Below are positions 31,172-40,692 of a stretch of DNA of 64,000 nt, piece after piece. The DNA lies in the NCBI RefSeq assembly GCF_000210295.1, contig NC_026738.1:806001-870000 (forward strand), written 5' to 3'. The notes beneath the pieces were generated by a model that searched no databases, was not told the origin of the DNA, and saw only the letters and a list, made by a program, of their open reading frames with translations. Numbering within the stretch: position 1 is the first letter of the stretch; every line of letters begins with the position of its first letter. Source of the stretch: Trypanosoma brucei gambiense DAL972 (Eukaryota > Euglenozoa > Kinetoplastea > Trypanosomatida > Trypanosomatidae). The position numbers and the translations under genes were made by a program.

Positions 31172-34100
31172 TCACTGTGCCGTAGCCACACCATCAAGAG
31201 GCACAGTTTGCTGGAACAACTCCAGAAGTGCAAGACTTTCAGCCGATAGTGCTGCCTTCGCTACAACGCTGCCCTCAATGTTGCCATGTTCCATCGCAAT
31301 ACTTGACCCGCATTTGCTACAAGAGTACAACTTATAGGTCATATCTACCATTGCGCCGCCATCGCTCAATATTGGTAGTTCCACAGCATATTCCGTTAAA
31401 TTTTGCGGAAGCCTCACCTCAGAGGCGCTGGCCCCATCTCCTCCTTCTTTGGTACCTTGTAATGCTCTTCGCACCGGCGGTGACTCCCCTAAGTTTGAAA
31501 GTGCCTGAGCCGCTGCGACACCAGCGCCAGCAACTGGAGAGGAAGTGGGTGAAGCGCCAAAAGCCCCGCCGCCATGGTTCCGCTTGCCGGTGAAAAGCAC
31601 TTCAAACGGTATGTCGGGAAGGTGCATCCATTCCACGCCACTCACCGACCCAGAAAAGCGCAGGCACACCGTACAGTTGCAGACAAAACTACCGAATATA
31701 TAAGATATGTGTCCCACAAAATTTACAGAGTTACACAAGCAACCACCTGTGAACAGCGGGTCCAAAAGGTCGTCCGCCCCCTTTTCCTTTGCAGTACTTG
31801 GGGAAGTAACCTTGGGAGAATGAGAAGACACCACTGCTGGGCTATTCGGTATGCCTTTCACCCCCACCGCGTCCTTGTTAGTGTCGTTTCCGTCCTCCTT
31901 ACCTCCTTTTCGGGCAGCATCTGCCAACACATGGGGTGCCACTATATTTCTCCCTGGAAGGGCGGCCTCGTATTGTTCGATGAATAGCGGAATGCGCTCG
32001 TCTATTCCGTACCCCTTTGCAACCTCAGCGGGGACCTCGGCAGGTGATACCGGTTTGCGCCGTAACTCCTGTACATCAAGTGTTGTGCCGAGGGCGTCCG
32101 AGAAGTCTTGTCCCACCTCCCCCTCACCACCGGTATTCTCTGCATCACGCAGATTATCCGGCGCCGGGGAATTGGAGAGAACGGACGGAGAACGTGTGAC
32201 AGAGGGATTGCGTGTGTTTTCGCTGCCGTTCGTTGCCGCTTGGACATGCTCAAAGTGTTCCGCCATTTCTTTCAGTACACGCGCAAGATCCCCTCTAAGC
32301 TCGTCTACAACTTTAGCAGCGGTCGTATCGGCACACCGCGAGTGTTGTTGTTGGTTGCCGCGGAAGACATTGTCTTTTTGTCCACCACTAGCACCACCAC
32401 CACCACCAGCAGCAGCAGCCGCTGCTGCTGCGCCCCTCTCTACCGCTGGCAACTCCTTCCTTTCCGCTGCAGCTACTTCCCTAAATTCAACTTTCAGTGG
32501 CGGGATGTGAATAGGCTCCTTTCCATAGATCTTTTCATCCCTATCGTGTTCCGCGTTGGGTTTAACAGAAGGGTTGCGAACCACCGGAAGTGCTGCGGGA
32601 GGATTCTCTTTCGGAGTGGCATTAGCATTCTTGGCTCCATCGTCTTCGGGATTCGCCCGCCGCTCTCGCCGCTCTATTATACGCTTCTTATTTGCGTCGT
32701 AAAGAAGAAACAACTCCTGAAGTGGTGTTCTACCGAAGGAATGTTTTAGCTGCAGGCGTTGTTGTGCCGGCGATGGGTACTCCATCTTCTTGACAATATT
32801 TTTTTCATGCTCATTCTCTATGGGGGTAGGTTTCTCATCTGTCTTCACGTTCGGCTCGTCTCTGTTTTCGTACGATTCACCCTGAAGAGGGGTTCGGCCA
32901 TTCTTCATCCCGTAGGCGAGCGGCAGTTGGCGGGCCGGCTGCCGTGGGGGCGGTTCCTCAGCTTTCAGTAACGGCGACACCTGCGGTGGCATCTTCCTTG
33001 CAGCTGGTAATCGGCTGGGCGACACCGGGGAATTAGCGGGACTACACATCTTTGGTTTTGGCAATTCCTCTCCTACGCGAATAAAGGGATAGTCGCCGTT
33101 ACGCCTACGGAACAAATCCACATGCCCTAACATCCCCACTCCAGAACGTGCACCACTGACTCCACATGGAGTTGCTCCAGCTGCACCCGCACCGGCCACA
33201 CCACCCGCTAGCCTCTCTCCCTTTTGCGGTGCGGGAAACTTCGATGGAATAAGGCTGAGTCGATTTTTTATAGGCGATGGAGGCTTAGCGCCAGGTGTAA
33301 GGACGCATTTGTACTCACTTTCGTAGCTTGTATCTAACTCGCTCATTTTCTTCACCACGCTGGGGATAGCCCTCACCAAAACGGGAGTGCGCAGTATTTG
33401 ATCAGCATCTGGGCGTTGCTTCGGGTCTTTTTGTAGCATCCACAGGATAAGTTGCCACAGCTCATCTGAAAAACTCGACGGAATACGTCGGGGCTCGCGT
33501 TTACATATCTCGTCCATTAATCTGTTCATAGTGTTCGCTTCGAATGGCAACCTACCAGTCGTGCACAACTCGTACAGGAGCACACCGAGCGCCCACACGT
33601 CGGACTTGTTGTTATATGGCTTCCCTAGACACAACTCTGGTGAGAAATAGCACGGGGTGCCGCACATGGTCTTTGCCATAGCAACAGTACTCATCAAAAC
33701 CGTGCTAATACCAAAGTCTCCGAGCTTGACCACGTGATTCTGTGTAAGGAATACATTTTGGGACTTGATGTCGCGGTGCAGAAGCCGGCGATCGTGCATG
33801 TACTTCACCGCCATCGTCGTTTGAACAAACAAGCTAATGACTTGCTCCTCCGTGAGTCCGCCGCAACGGCCACTGCCAAGGGCCCACATGCTCTTCCTCA
33901 GGTTCTTCAGGTGTGAGTAAACGTCACCACCATCAGCATACTCCATGACAATGTAAAGGTGCGGAAAATCTTCGAAGAACTCCTCGTACCGGATGATATT
34001 GGGGTAGTTGAGTTGCTGTAGCACAACAATCTCCTGGTGAGCATCCTTCCTCTGTCTCGACGTCATGTTGGACATATTAACATGTTTCACTACATAATTT

Positions 34101-34258
34101 TTGCCACGCTCTTTGTGGCGTACCAAATATGCATTGCCGAAACTACCCTTACCAAGCAGGCGCTCAGCCTCGTAGCCAGAACCAACGAGCGCTACGGGGA
34201 GTTTCGGCCGCGACTGCCCAATGCCTAGTCGCGCGTTAAGCTCATCCAAGGCATTCAT
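31172..34258 (-). CDS. NEK-family protein kinase with C-terminal GFA/CENP-V zinc domain
   Basis: The 1028 residues begin with a complete Ser/Thr kinase of NEK type: glycine loop GKGSFG (36-41), Lys58, catalytic HRDIKSQN (161-168), DFG (181-183), a GTPCYFSPE activation segment and a helical end near 305. A long low-complexity linker follows (about 310-835), with poly-Ala and poly-Gly near 625. The C-terminus (about 838-1000) matches the glutathione-dependent formaldehyde-activating/CENP-V fold. Its cysteine pattern is CxC (840, 842), CxCxxC (860, 862, 865) and CxxCG (980, 983), with the typical RFSGS and GSS neighbours and one internal insert. NEK kinases serve cilia, basal bodies and cell cycle. 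The GFA domain is a zinc-binding fold found in small enzymes and in the centromere/microtubule protein CENP-V. The ATG at 34258 lies 34 codons before the glycine loop. Confidence 0.93.
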   Translation of the reverse strand: MNALDELNARLGIGQSRPKLPVALVGSGYEAERLLGKGSFGNAYLVRHKERGKNYVVKHVNMSNMTSRQRKDAHQEIVVLQQLNYPNIIRYEEFFEDFPHLYIVMEYADGGDVYSHLKNLRKSMWALGSGRCGGLTEEQVISLFVQTTMAVKYMHDRRLLHRDIKSQNVFLTQNHVVKLGDFGISTVLMSTVAMAKTMCGTPCYFSPELCLGKPYNNKSDVWALGVLLYELCTTGRLPFEANTMNRLMDEICKREPRRIPSSFSDELWQLILWMLQKDPKQRPDADQILRTPVLVRAIPSVVKKMSELDTSYESEYKCVLTPGAKPPSPIKNRLSLIPSKFPAPQKGERLAGGVAGAGAAGATPCGVSGARSGVGMLGHVDLFRRRNGDYPFIRVGEELPKPKMCSPANSPVSPSRLPAARKMPPQVSPLLKAEEPPPRQPARQLPLAYGMKNGRTPLQGESYENRDEPNVKTDEKPTPIENEHEKNIVKKMEYPSPAQQRLQLKHSFGRTPLQELFLLYDANKKRIIERRERRANPEDDGAKNANATPKENPPAALPVVRNPSVKPNAEHDRDEKIYGKEPIHIPPLKVEFREVAAAERKELPAVERGAAAAAAAAGGGGGASGGQKDNVFRGNQQQHSRCADTTAAKVVDELRGDLARVLKEMAEHFEHVQAATNGSENTRNPSVTRSPSVLSNSPAPDNLRDAENTGGEGEVGQDFSDALGTTLDVQELRRKPVSPAEVPAEVAKGYGIDERIPLFIEQYEAALPGRNIVAPHVLADAARKGGKEDGNDTNKDAVGVKGIPNSPAVVSSHSPKVTSPSTAKEKGADDLLDPLFTGGCLCNSVNFVGHISYIFGSFVCNCTVCLRFSGSVSGVEWMHLPDIPFEVLFTGKRNHGGGAFGASPTSSPVAGAGVAAAQALSNLGESPPVRRALQGTKEGGDGASASEVRLPQNLTEYAVELPILSDGGAMVDMTYKLYSCSKCGSSIAMEHGNIEGSVVAKAALSAESLALLELFQQTVPLDGVATAQ

Positions 34259-34699
34259 GTTTAACTTTTCCAGCTGATTTACTGTACGTTTTACTACCTA
34301 TATAACTCCTACTTTTATCTACTCTTCTTTTTGTTTTCCTTCTGTAATTCAAACTTCTGATGCTGTTGTGTATACGAGTGCGTGCACGACGACGTACCGC
34401 TACAGTGGTTTGTCGTATCCTCGCGCGTACACTTGAAAGAAATGGAGAGAAAATAAGTTATGTTTAACCCCTTCGCAACACCAAGCAGCGTTTCATTATT
34501 TCAGAAAAAATGTCACTGGTACTTTTCATCGTAAATTCCACATCCGTTAACAACGAATTCCCGGCCTCGTTTGGCCGCGCACACACACACGAATATACAC
34601 CTCTTCGCAACTAAGTTTGAACCTGCACTCAACGGCGATGCAGGAATAAATAGGTATCAATATATGCATGTTCAGGTGACTTTTAGTGGTGACCGAGTT
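34259..34699. other. Intergenic region upstream of the NEK gene
   Basis: No supported gene. It has mixed T-rich and A-rich tracts and a short AC run near 34581-34592. Confidence 0.5.
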
Positions 34700-35254
34700 C
34701 TACACAAGTGTATAACCCTTCACCTTGCCGGTTTCCGGTTCTCTCACCATCTGCAATCTCATAAGACAATCTGTAATACCCACAATAAAGGGTGGCACTG
34801 GTGGGGACGGGGAGGAAGCAGAATTGACGCAGCTCTCAAGCGTTGTGCCATCTGCATCCAACACTGCCAACACAACGCCTTTCACCACAGCACCGGAGGG
34901 ACCATCCAACCGTATAGAAACCACTCCCCCAGACCGACTTTTCTCGGCTTCAGACTTCGGTGTTGAGGCGACAGGGCGGCTCAGCAACCGGCGTCTAGCA
35001 GAGGGAAGGTAATATGTCGGTTGTTTGTAAAACATGAAGTAGGCAGCGGCGATCGCAGGCGACCACAGCAGCACATCCCGCAGGCCCCGTGGAAGTCGCT
35101 GAAGGTACTCTCCAAGTGTTTGGTACCGCTGAGTTGTTCCACGTTCCTCCGCTGGGTTGGCTACCCTTACAAATGAGCGACGGGCACAACAGGACGGCCG
35201 CAGTTTGTTGTATGGAACGGTGTTTAGGCAGCCACTGCGAGAAACGAACCGCAT
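34700..35254 (-). CDS. Small membrane protein, probably mitochondrial, function unknown
   Basis: The product is 184 residues. It begins with a basic, serine/arginine-rich segment free of acids for its first 30 residues (MRFVSRSGCL...), consistent with mitochondrial import. A single hydrophobic stretch follows (about 61-78, LLWSPAIAAAYFMFY). The C-terminal half has beta-like character (VVSIRLDG, VVLAVLDADG), ending in MVREPETGKVKGYTLV. No known domain is recognised. The ATG at 35252-35254 is well placed. It is followed after about 317 bases by another small mitochondrial-type gene upstream on the same strand. Confidence 0.75.
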   Translation of the reverse strand: MRFVSRSGCLNTVPYNKLRPSCCARRSFVRVANPAEERGTTQRYQTLGEYLQRLPRGLRDVLLWSPAIAAAYFMFYKQPTYYLPSARRRLLSRPVASTPKSEAEKSRSGGVVSIRLDGPSGAVVKGVVLAVLDADGTTLESCVNSASSPSPPVPPFIVGITDCLMRLQMVREPETGKVKGYTLV

Positions 35255-35571
35255 CCACCTTTGCTACGAGTCAATAGAACCCCCGTAGGAGGGAAATGTC
35301 GACGGACGGCCTTGCGGAGACCTGTGAATGAGAAACCCCTTGACTACAGCCGAAGTCTCTCTCCATAACCAAGCGGAAAACAACAACAAAAAGTGTGCCG
35401 CAGCGTGCAGCAACAGCAATAACAATAACAAAAGTGGGATAAAGTAAATGTTCACACCGAGATGAAGAAAGGGATCAACAATAAAGAGGACTAATACCGC
35501 TGTGAGCACTCGCATGTGTCAAAAAAGTTTACACAACTGGTTCTTCAGACCAACAAATTCTCGCTTAGTCC
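35255..35571. other. Short intergenic region
   Basis: The plus strand is A-rich with a CAA/TAA stretch near 35395-35430 (pyrimidine-rich on the transcribed strand). This is a likely splice tract for the gene ending at 34700. No gene is seen. Confidence 0.5.
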
Positions 35572-35988
35572 TCAACCACGCCACTTCTTACTGTTAGTGA
35601 ATATATTTTTCCGCTCGCGGCGACCACTTTTCAATGCCTTCCGCGCCACCTCGTTCAACATTAGAAAATGCCGTGCTGTCGACATTGTCTGCCCCGCGGA
35701 AGCGGCGGGTCCCTTGCCAGCGCGATTTACCAAGTCAAAAGCCGTCTGCTCGCATTGGCGTCGAAACTTTGATCGATGCCCCTGCAGCTCCCCGTGAACT
35801 TCATTTATGTTTTGTCGCATTGATGACATTGCCTTTTGTTCCATAAATCGAGTGCGACTTTGTGCTAACGCCTGTTTGGAGAAGCGCGCCCGGTGTTTCG
35901 GACGTGGCTGCCAGTCACCCACACCTCGGCTGATATAATACCAAACGCATAACCGCGGTGGCGCTTGCGCAACGAACCGCCGAAGCAT
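35572..35988 (-). CDS. Small basic protein, probably mitochondrial, function unknown
   Basis: The product is 138 residues and strongly basic, with an N-terminal MLRRFVAQAPPRLCVWYY that resembles a mitochondrial presequence. The body is rich in R, K and Q with predicted helices and ends KNIFTNSKKWRG. I start at the ATG 35988. The frame continues three codons to a GTG, which is not a likely start. Small basic imported proteins of this kind are often mitoribosomal or respiratory subunits in trypanosomes, but nothing here identifies one. Confidence 0.72.
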   Translation of the reverse strand: MLRRFVAQAPPRLCVWYYISRGVGDWQPRPKHRARFSKQALAQSRTRFMEQKAMSSMRQNINEVHGELQGHRSKFRRQCEQTAFDLVNRAGKGPAASAGQTMSTARHFLMLNEVARKALKSGRRERKNIFTNSKKWRG

Positions 35989-36888
35989 ACCATACACTGC
36001 GCCCTAACCCTCCCCCTTTCCTGTAGTTTGTCCTCACCCACTATAGCGCAGAAGCACGGTATGAATTGGCTAGGAGGAAAAACAACAAAAGAACCATATA
36101 CGCTAAAACAATAATAACAAATGGGGGAAAAGAAACAAGTTTAAAACTGGGCAAATTGAATTGAAGACAACGAAAGGGAAACATCACCTCGCGCAACGAC
36201 CCTTGAGGGTGAGGAGTTGATTTGCTGCTCAATTTCATCTTTTCTACCCCTCAGGTATAAAAGAAGAAAAAACAGAAAGAGCTCCTGGTCGGAAAGTCGT
36301 TTGTCTCCTCTCTAGGCAAATGCTGCCATAAAACTTCGTACATGTGAGAGTTAACAAATAAATCGAACTGAACAGTGCGCCAAACTTCCGTGCGAACGGG
36401 GGAAAAGTTGGTGACAGAATAATAAGGAGACACCCTGAATGTAGGCCACATACACTCACGCAGAGAGTCGCAGCGAATGCTCTAAACCAACAAAGGAATT
36501 AGAAGATGAGAATGAGTGAAAGTACACACGGAAAACCACAACTAACATATACGTCCTTCGTTTGACAACAGCAGCCGTCGAAATACATTCCACATTACTC
36601 TCCCCCATATGAACCACGTAAAATTGCCTCACCCTATTCCTCTTGAGTAGTTACACTTGATCCTCCGCTTCCGTATGCGAAGCAGCAGCGCTGCACTTTC
36701 TTAGTGACCTACAACCCCACTCTCCACCCTTCATCTAACCTTCTAGTTGAATACCCTCTTTATACACTCTTTCCCTTTTCTTTTCTTTTAATATTCCTTT
36801 TCGAACTCACTATCAATACGTTTCTCGTTATATACATAACAACTACGTTCCGTACACTTCTATAACTGATACGTGTGTGCAACGGATT
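35989..36888. other. Intergenic region upstream of a small mitochondrial-type gene
   Basis: About 900 bases. The plus strand is A-rich from 36060 to 36460 and T/C-rich from 36700 to 36860. The short minus-strand frames (36041-36238, 36244-36459) are T-tract translations. No gene is called. Confidence 0.5.
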
Positions 36889-38445
36889 TTAGTTGCCTTC
36901 GTCCCCATCAGATCCTTCGCCATCACCACCGCTGCCCTCCTCTTGCCCTTCCTCTTCAAGACGTGCGGCGGCGATCCCTTCCCACTTGGCTCGCTCTACA
37001 CTGTCAGCTTCAATCCACAACTTCGCGAGGGCTTCATCTGTATCAACACCAATCTGTAGAAGGAGGCGACGAACTGCGGCCTCATCGACCTCGTCGTCTT
37101 CGTCACGCAGCGCCTCTTCATCATTCGGATCGTTCACATCCTCCTCAGGCAACTCCACAGCCGCCGGGACCTCACGTCCGGCTTGTGTGAGAAGCTGCAG
37201 CCATTTGTCCCGTGCGTCACGGTACGCACTCGCTGTCCGAAGTAGCCGTAGCAGGGCGTACAATATAACACTGTGCTTTTTAGCAGTCTCCTCCACTCGG
37301 CTGGTGATGTTCGCAGCGCGATCAGCGGCTGCAGCAGCTGCTTCTAGGGCCTCGTGTTCTTCATCCGCCCCTGAACCTTCGGCATCAATGTGATCTGCAG
37401 GGTTGACACCACAAATGTACTCTCCGTCGTGCAACAATACACGAAGCACGCGGCCTACACGGCGCGCCTGACGAGGCTTGGGTTGAGGGATTGGGACATC
37501 TCCATCTTGCATATCATCCCCCGAGTTCATATCGTTGGCGTTTTGGAGATTGTCTTCAAGGCGTAATGGACGGCTCCGCTGATACGATCCAACTGGATTA
37601 AAGGCACGGAGCAGTTGCATTAATTTAAAGGGTTTCAACAGGGCGGCTACATCAGCCGGTGTGCTAACCTGCTTGGGGGTGCTGTCAAAGAGGAAATAGC
37701 ACCAACAACGCAATACACGGAACAAAATCATGGGGGCGGAAATTTTTTCGTGTTGCCGTAGGGTTACCTGGCGCACAAGCTTCTCCATTGCATCGGAACT
37801 GGGGAGTGTACCTTTAGTTGCAGCAGCTATAGCCTCCGCTTCGTCCTTCTTCTGCGCTTCCTCTGTCGCAACCTCTAGCGCGTCGTGCATTTTGTCTTGT
37901 TCCATGCGTACCTCCTCCCGGCGGTCCACAAGCTCTTTCTTCAACATGCCAAGCAGCGCCTTTCGTATGTAAAGCATAAAGCGGTGTGCCTTGTAAAACT
38001 CCACACGAGCATCCTCCACTGCAGCAGCTGCATCATCGACATCGGCTGCGTCCGGCAGGGCGTCTCCACTATGATCCTTTTCACCAGCCACGTCTCCTAG
38101 TAAATCATCTGCTTCCGCTTCCGCTTCCTCATACTTGTTCCACAGTTCCTCTTCCTCCGCACGGCGTGCCCGCAATACCGCCTGGCACTGACGGAAAAAT
38201 CGCTGAATGGTGTCAGCTGCTCGTTTCTCCCGCAGTGCACGTCGTCCCGCCCATGCCTGCCTCAGGGCTTCCACTTTCGCCTGTCGAGTGGCAGCAATGG
38301 CAGCGTTCTGCTCCTCCTGCAATACATGCAGCAAATACAAAGCAATGTACTCCTGTGGGTTGCTGGGTTGAGCAAGAACTGTTTCAGCGACGGCTTTCGC
38401 AAGCACAGGACCAACACTGCATTTGAGGTATGCACTCTCAGTCAT
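36889..38445 (-). CDS. Dpy-30 and IQ-motif protein, probable flagellar component
   Basis: The 518-residue product opens with a Dpy-30 motif (about residues 5-46, AYLKCSVGPVLAKAVAETVLAQPSNPQEYIA in two parts), a short helical hairpin that dimerises and docks on amphipathic helices. An IQ-like calmodulin-binding helix follows at about 76-96 (DTIQRFFRQCQAVLRARR). The rest is acidic, alanine/glutamate-rich helix with a DGE/GSGGDGEGSDGDEGN tail. Dpy-30 plus IQ occurs in axonemal radial-spoke and dynein-associated proteins, so a flagellar role is the best inference. A chromatin (COMPASS) role is less likely at this size. The ATG at 38445 is preceded by a pyrimidine tract with AG (complement of 38462-38463). 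The TTG-initiated longer frame would lie upstream of that splice site. Confidence 0.85.
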   Translation of the reverse strand: MTESAYLKCSVGPVLAKAVAETVLAQPSNPQEYIALYLLHVLQEEQNAAIAATRQAKVEALRQAWAGRRALREKRAADTIQRFFRQCQAVLRARRAEEEELWNKYEEAEAEADDLLGDVAGEKDHSGDALPDAADVDDAAAAVEDARVEFYKAHRFMLYIRKALLGMLKKELVDRREEVRMEQDKMHDALEVATEEAQKKDEAEAIAAATKGTLPSSDAMEKLVRQVTLRQHEKISAPMILFRVLRCWCYFLFDSTPKQVSTPADVAALLKPFKLMQLLRAFNPVGSYQRSRPLRLEDNLQNANDMNSGDDMQDGDVPIPQPKPRQARRVGRVLRVLLHDGEYICGVNPADHIDAEGSGADEEHEALEAAAAAADRAANITSRVEETAKKHSVILYALLRLLRTASAYRDARDKWLQLLTQAGREVPAAVELPEEDVNDPNDEEALRDEDDEVDEAAVRRLLLQIGVDTDEALAKLWIEADSVERAKWEGIAAARLEEEGQEEGSGGDGEGSDGDEGN

Positions 38446-39393
38446 TAGTTTCTTGTTTCTACTCGATTCAGAAATACAAAAAAAAAGAGTGGAAAGAAAA
38501 GAAGCAAAAGCTATAGTCAATAATACAAGGAAGAAATGAGTGCACGGGCATCTCCTCTGTGCGCATATGCATTTATACGTTTTGTTACCATATAATCATG
38601 CCACTGGTTGAAGATACTGGAGTGCTCCTGTTAGTTATTTTTTCCCCCCTGCTTGTCCTTGTTCTTCCTCCACGGCAGCGAGTTAAGGTGTAGTGGGTTG
38701 ACCACCACACTACTGACCTTTCAAGCGTATCCCTTCCTCCTCATTACCAGAGGAACCCCATTTCTCCACTCACTCTGCGGAAAGTAGAACAAAAAAACAA
38801 AATAAAAAAAGTAGAGGCGAGCCTCGTGACTAAGGGAAAGAAAGCACCAGAGTGCACCCACACCGCATGAGAAGCCGTCACAAAAACTTCAACAGCGGCA
38901 GAGCAAAGAGAAGTTAAGTACGGACGGAGAACGGGACCTGTTAAGCACTAGAGCAAATAAAAAAAACAACTAAAAGGGACAAGAGAAGAATAGGGGACCC
39001 CCCTCCCCTGCGAAAGGCGACTGATGGGCGTGTCCTCTACTTCACGGGAATTAAAGAAGAGAACCCACACTCTATACGGCCCAGTTGTATAGTCGTATAT
39101 AGATTTTTAAAAGAAAATACAGTGCATAACCACAAGAGCACCCCAAATGTAGGGAAGCCTCCCCCCCCACCGTTATTCTCTATAATAAAAAAACTGCTTT
39201 TTCCCCCTATTTCCTCTATCACAATTAAAAAGAAAAATTTAAGCGAACAGGCATATACCCAATACGTATACATAGATAATATATATATATATATGTGTGT
39301 GGCTTTACTTATCTTTCTTTTACGCGTGCGGGCCAGTTCGGCCAACAACCACGCCACATCCAAGAGCCCGTCACCATTTGATTATAACTCTGA
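38446..39393. other. Intergenic region between TMEM65 and Dpy-30/IQ genes
   Basis: There is no gene. A TA/TG microsatellite lies at about 39279-39300 and a C-run near 39163-39170. A pyrimidine tract on the transcribed strand lies at 38465-38505, serving the Dpy-30/IQ gene. Confidence 0.5.
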
Positions 39394-40692
39394 TTACTTG
39401 TGTATCTGGCACTCAGCTTCCGTTTCCCCCTTTACGCCATCTCGAGAATTACTCGGGTGGACAAATAATAGGGGTATCATACCAAGTAACAATCCAACAA
39501 GCATACCTGCGGTGTTGCCTACACGAGTAGCACTACCGCGGGCCTTTGACTTCTGTTGAGCGGCGGTTAGAACCGGCACCCGCGCTAATCGAACCCTTTG
39601 CGTGAAGCGCTCGGCTACACCGTGCATTTGTACCCCCGCCACACCTGAAACAACACCACCCAGAGCCGCAGCCGTCATGGAAGTTAGCCCAAAAGCCTCC
39701 GCGCAGCGCCTATCAATAGCATCGCCAGCGGTCACGAAAATGGAGTTGTCGAGAATGCCGAAAGCCATAAACGGGACAGAGGCCGAGTATGCAATGCGTA
39801 GCCACAAGTTCCATGCGATATGGTCATTGGTGATAGTGGATTGTGAAGCTTTCGATGCCTCACTACTTCTCGATTGCTGTTGCTTTTTTACTCCGCTCTG
39901 TCGCGCCTCATTACGAGCGTCTGCACACTCTCTCAACGCAAACTCCACCCAGGCATTATATTCTTCCGCCGAAACACAGTCCTCTTTTTCTGTATCCACT
40001 TTGCGCAACTGTTTCTCGACTTCCTCGAAACCGAAATACTCTTGCGCCGTTCCAAATAGGAGGAGCATCCGCAACGTGTCGTCCTCGAGCCCAGAAAGAA
40101 GTCGAGGCCCAAAGCTCGGATCGTTTTCAAGCACACACACGAGGGCCGACAGCAATTCCTCCCGCTGCTTCTGTGAAACCTCTCTATTTTCCGCTGTTAT
40201 TTCAAGAGGTGGTGGCTGCACGGTGCTTCCCTCACCTCCCCCCTCCCTCGAGCACCAACTACTCAATAAACTGTGAAGCTGCTCAACGGCATCCGCCACC
40301 CTCGACTCCTCCTCAACCCGCTGATAACCGCTATTGTTACCGGCATCGTTACTATCACACCGCTCCGGAACGCCACTTTGAGGAACTAAAAGCGGAGGAC
40401 TAACCGCTGGTCGGCTGCTGTCGACGGATCCGGGTGCATTGCCCACAATTACGCCAGGGTCCTTATACGCTACCGTAGTGGAAACAAGGGTAGCAGCACT
40501 ATTGCTGGTGTTAAGAGCACCGACGCACTTTGAAGGTGGTGGCGGGACCTTCTCACTTGCCAACTTTTGTCGCACTGCGGCGGAAAGGTGAGCGCATGGC
40601 ATCTTGGCTGCAGTGAGAACCGGTGTCGAGGGTGGCCTCAGCGAGTTGCCCAGCAAGTGTGCTCCAAACATTCGACGTCGAAACTCCTTCAT
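39394..40692 (-). CDS. TMEM65-family mitochondrial membrane protein with EF-hand-like loop
   Basis: The C-terminal part (about 300-414 of 432) matches TMEM65, an inner-mitochondrial-membrane protein linked in animals to sodium/calcium exchange. The conserved PFMAFGILDNSIFVTAGDAI is followed by a second and third membrane helix (TSMTAAALGGVVSGVAGVQM and GMLVGLLLGMIPLLFV). The N-terminal 200 residues are longer than in animal TMEM65 and of low complexity. Before the domain lies a helix-loop-helix with a 12-residue DTEKEDCVSAEE loop (about 236-247). It fits EF-hand ligand positions 1, 3, 5 and 12, though position 6 is Asp instead of Gly. The basic start (MKEFRRRMFG) could aid import. The ATG at 40690-40692 is clear. 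Confidence 0.87.
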   Translation of the reverse strand: MKEFRRRMFGAHLLGNSLRPPSTPVLTAAKMPCAHLSAAVRQKLASEKVPPPPSKCVGALNTSNSAATLVSTTVAYKDPGVIVGNAPGSVDSSRPAVSPPLLVPQSGVPERCDSNDAGNNSGYQRVEEESRVADAVEQLHSLLSSWCSREGGGEGSTVQPPPLEITAENREVSQKQREELLSALVCVLENDPSFGPRLLSGLEDDTLRMLLLFGTAQEYFGFEEVEKQLRKVDTEKEDCVSAEEYNAWVEFALRECADARNEARQSGVKKQQQSRSSEASKASQSTITNDHIAWNLWLRIAYSASVPFMAFGILDNSIFVTAGDAIDRRCAEAFGLTSMTAAALGGVVSGVAGVQMHGVAERFTQRVRLARVPVLTAAQQKSKARGSATRVGNTAGMLVGLLLGMIPLLFVHPSNSRDGVKGETEAECQIHK

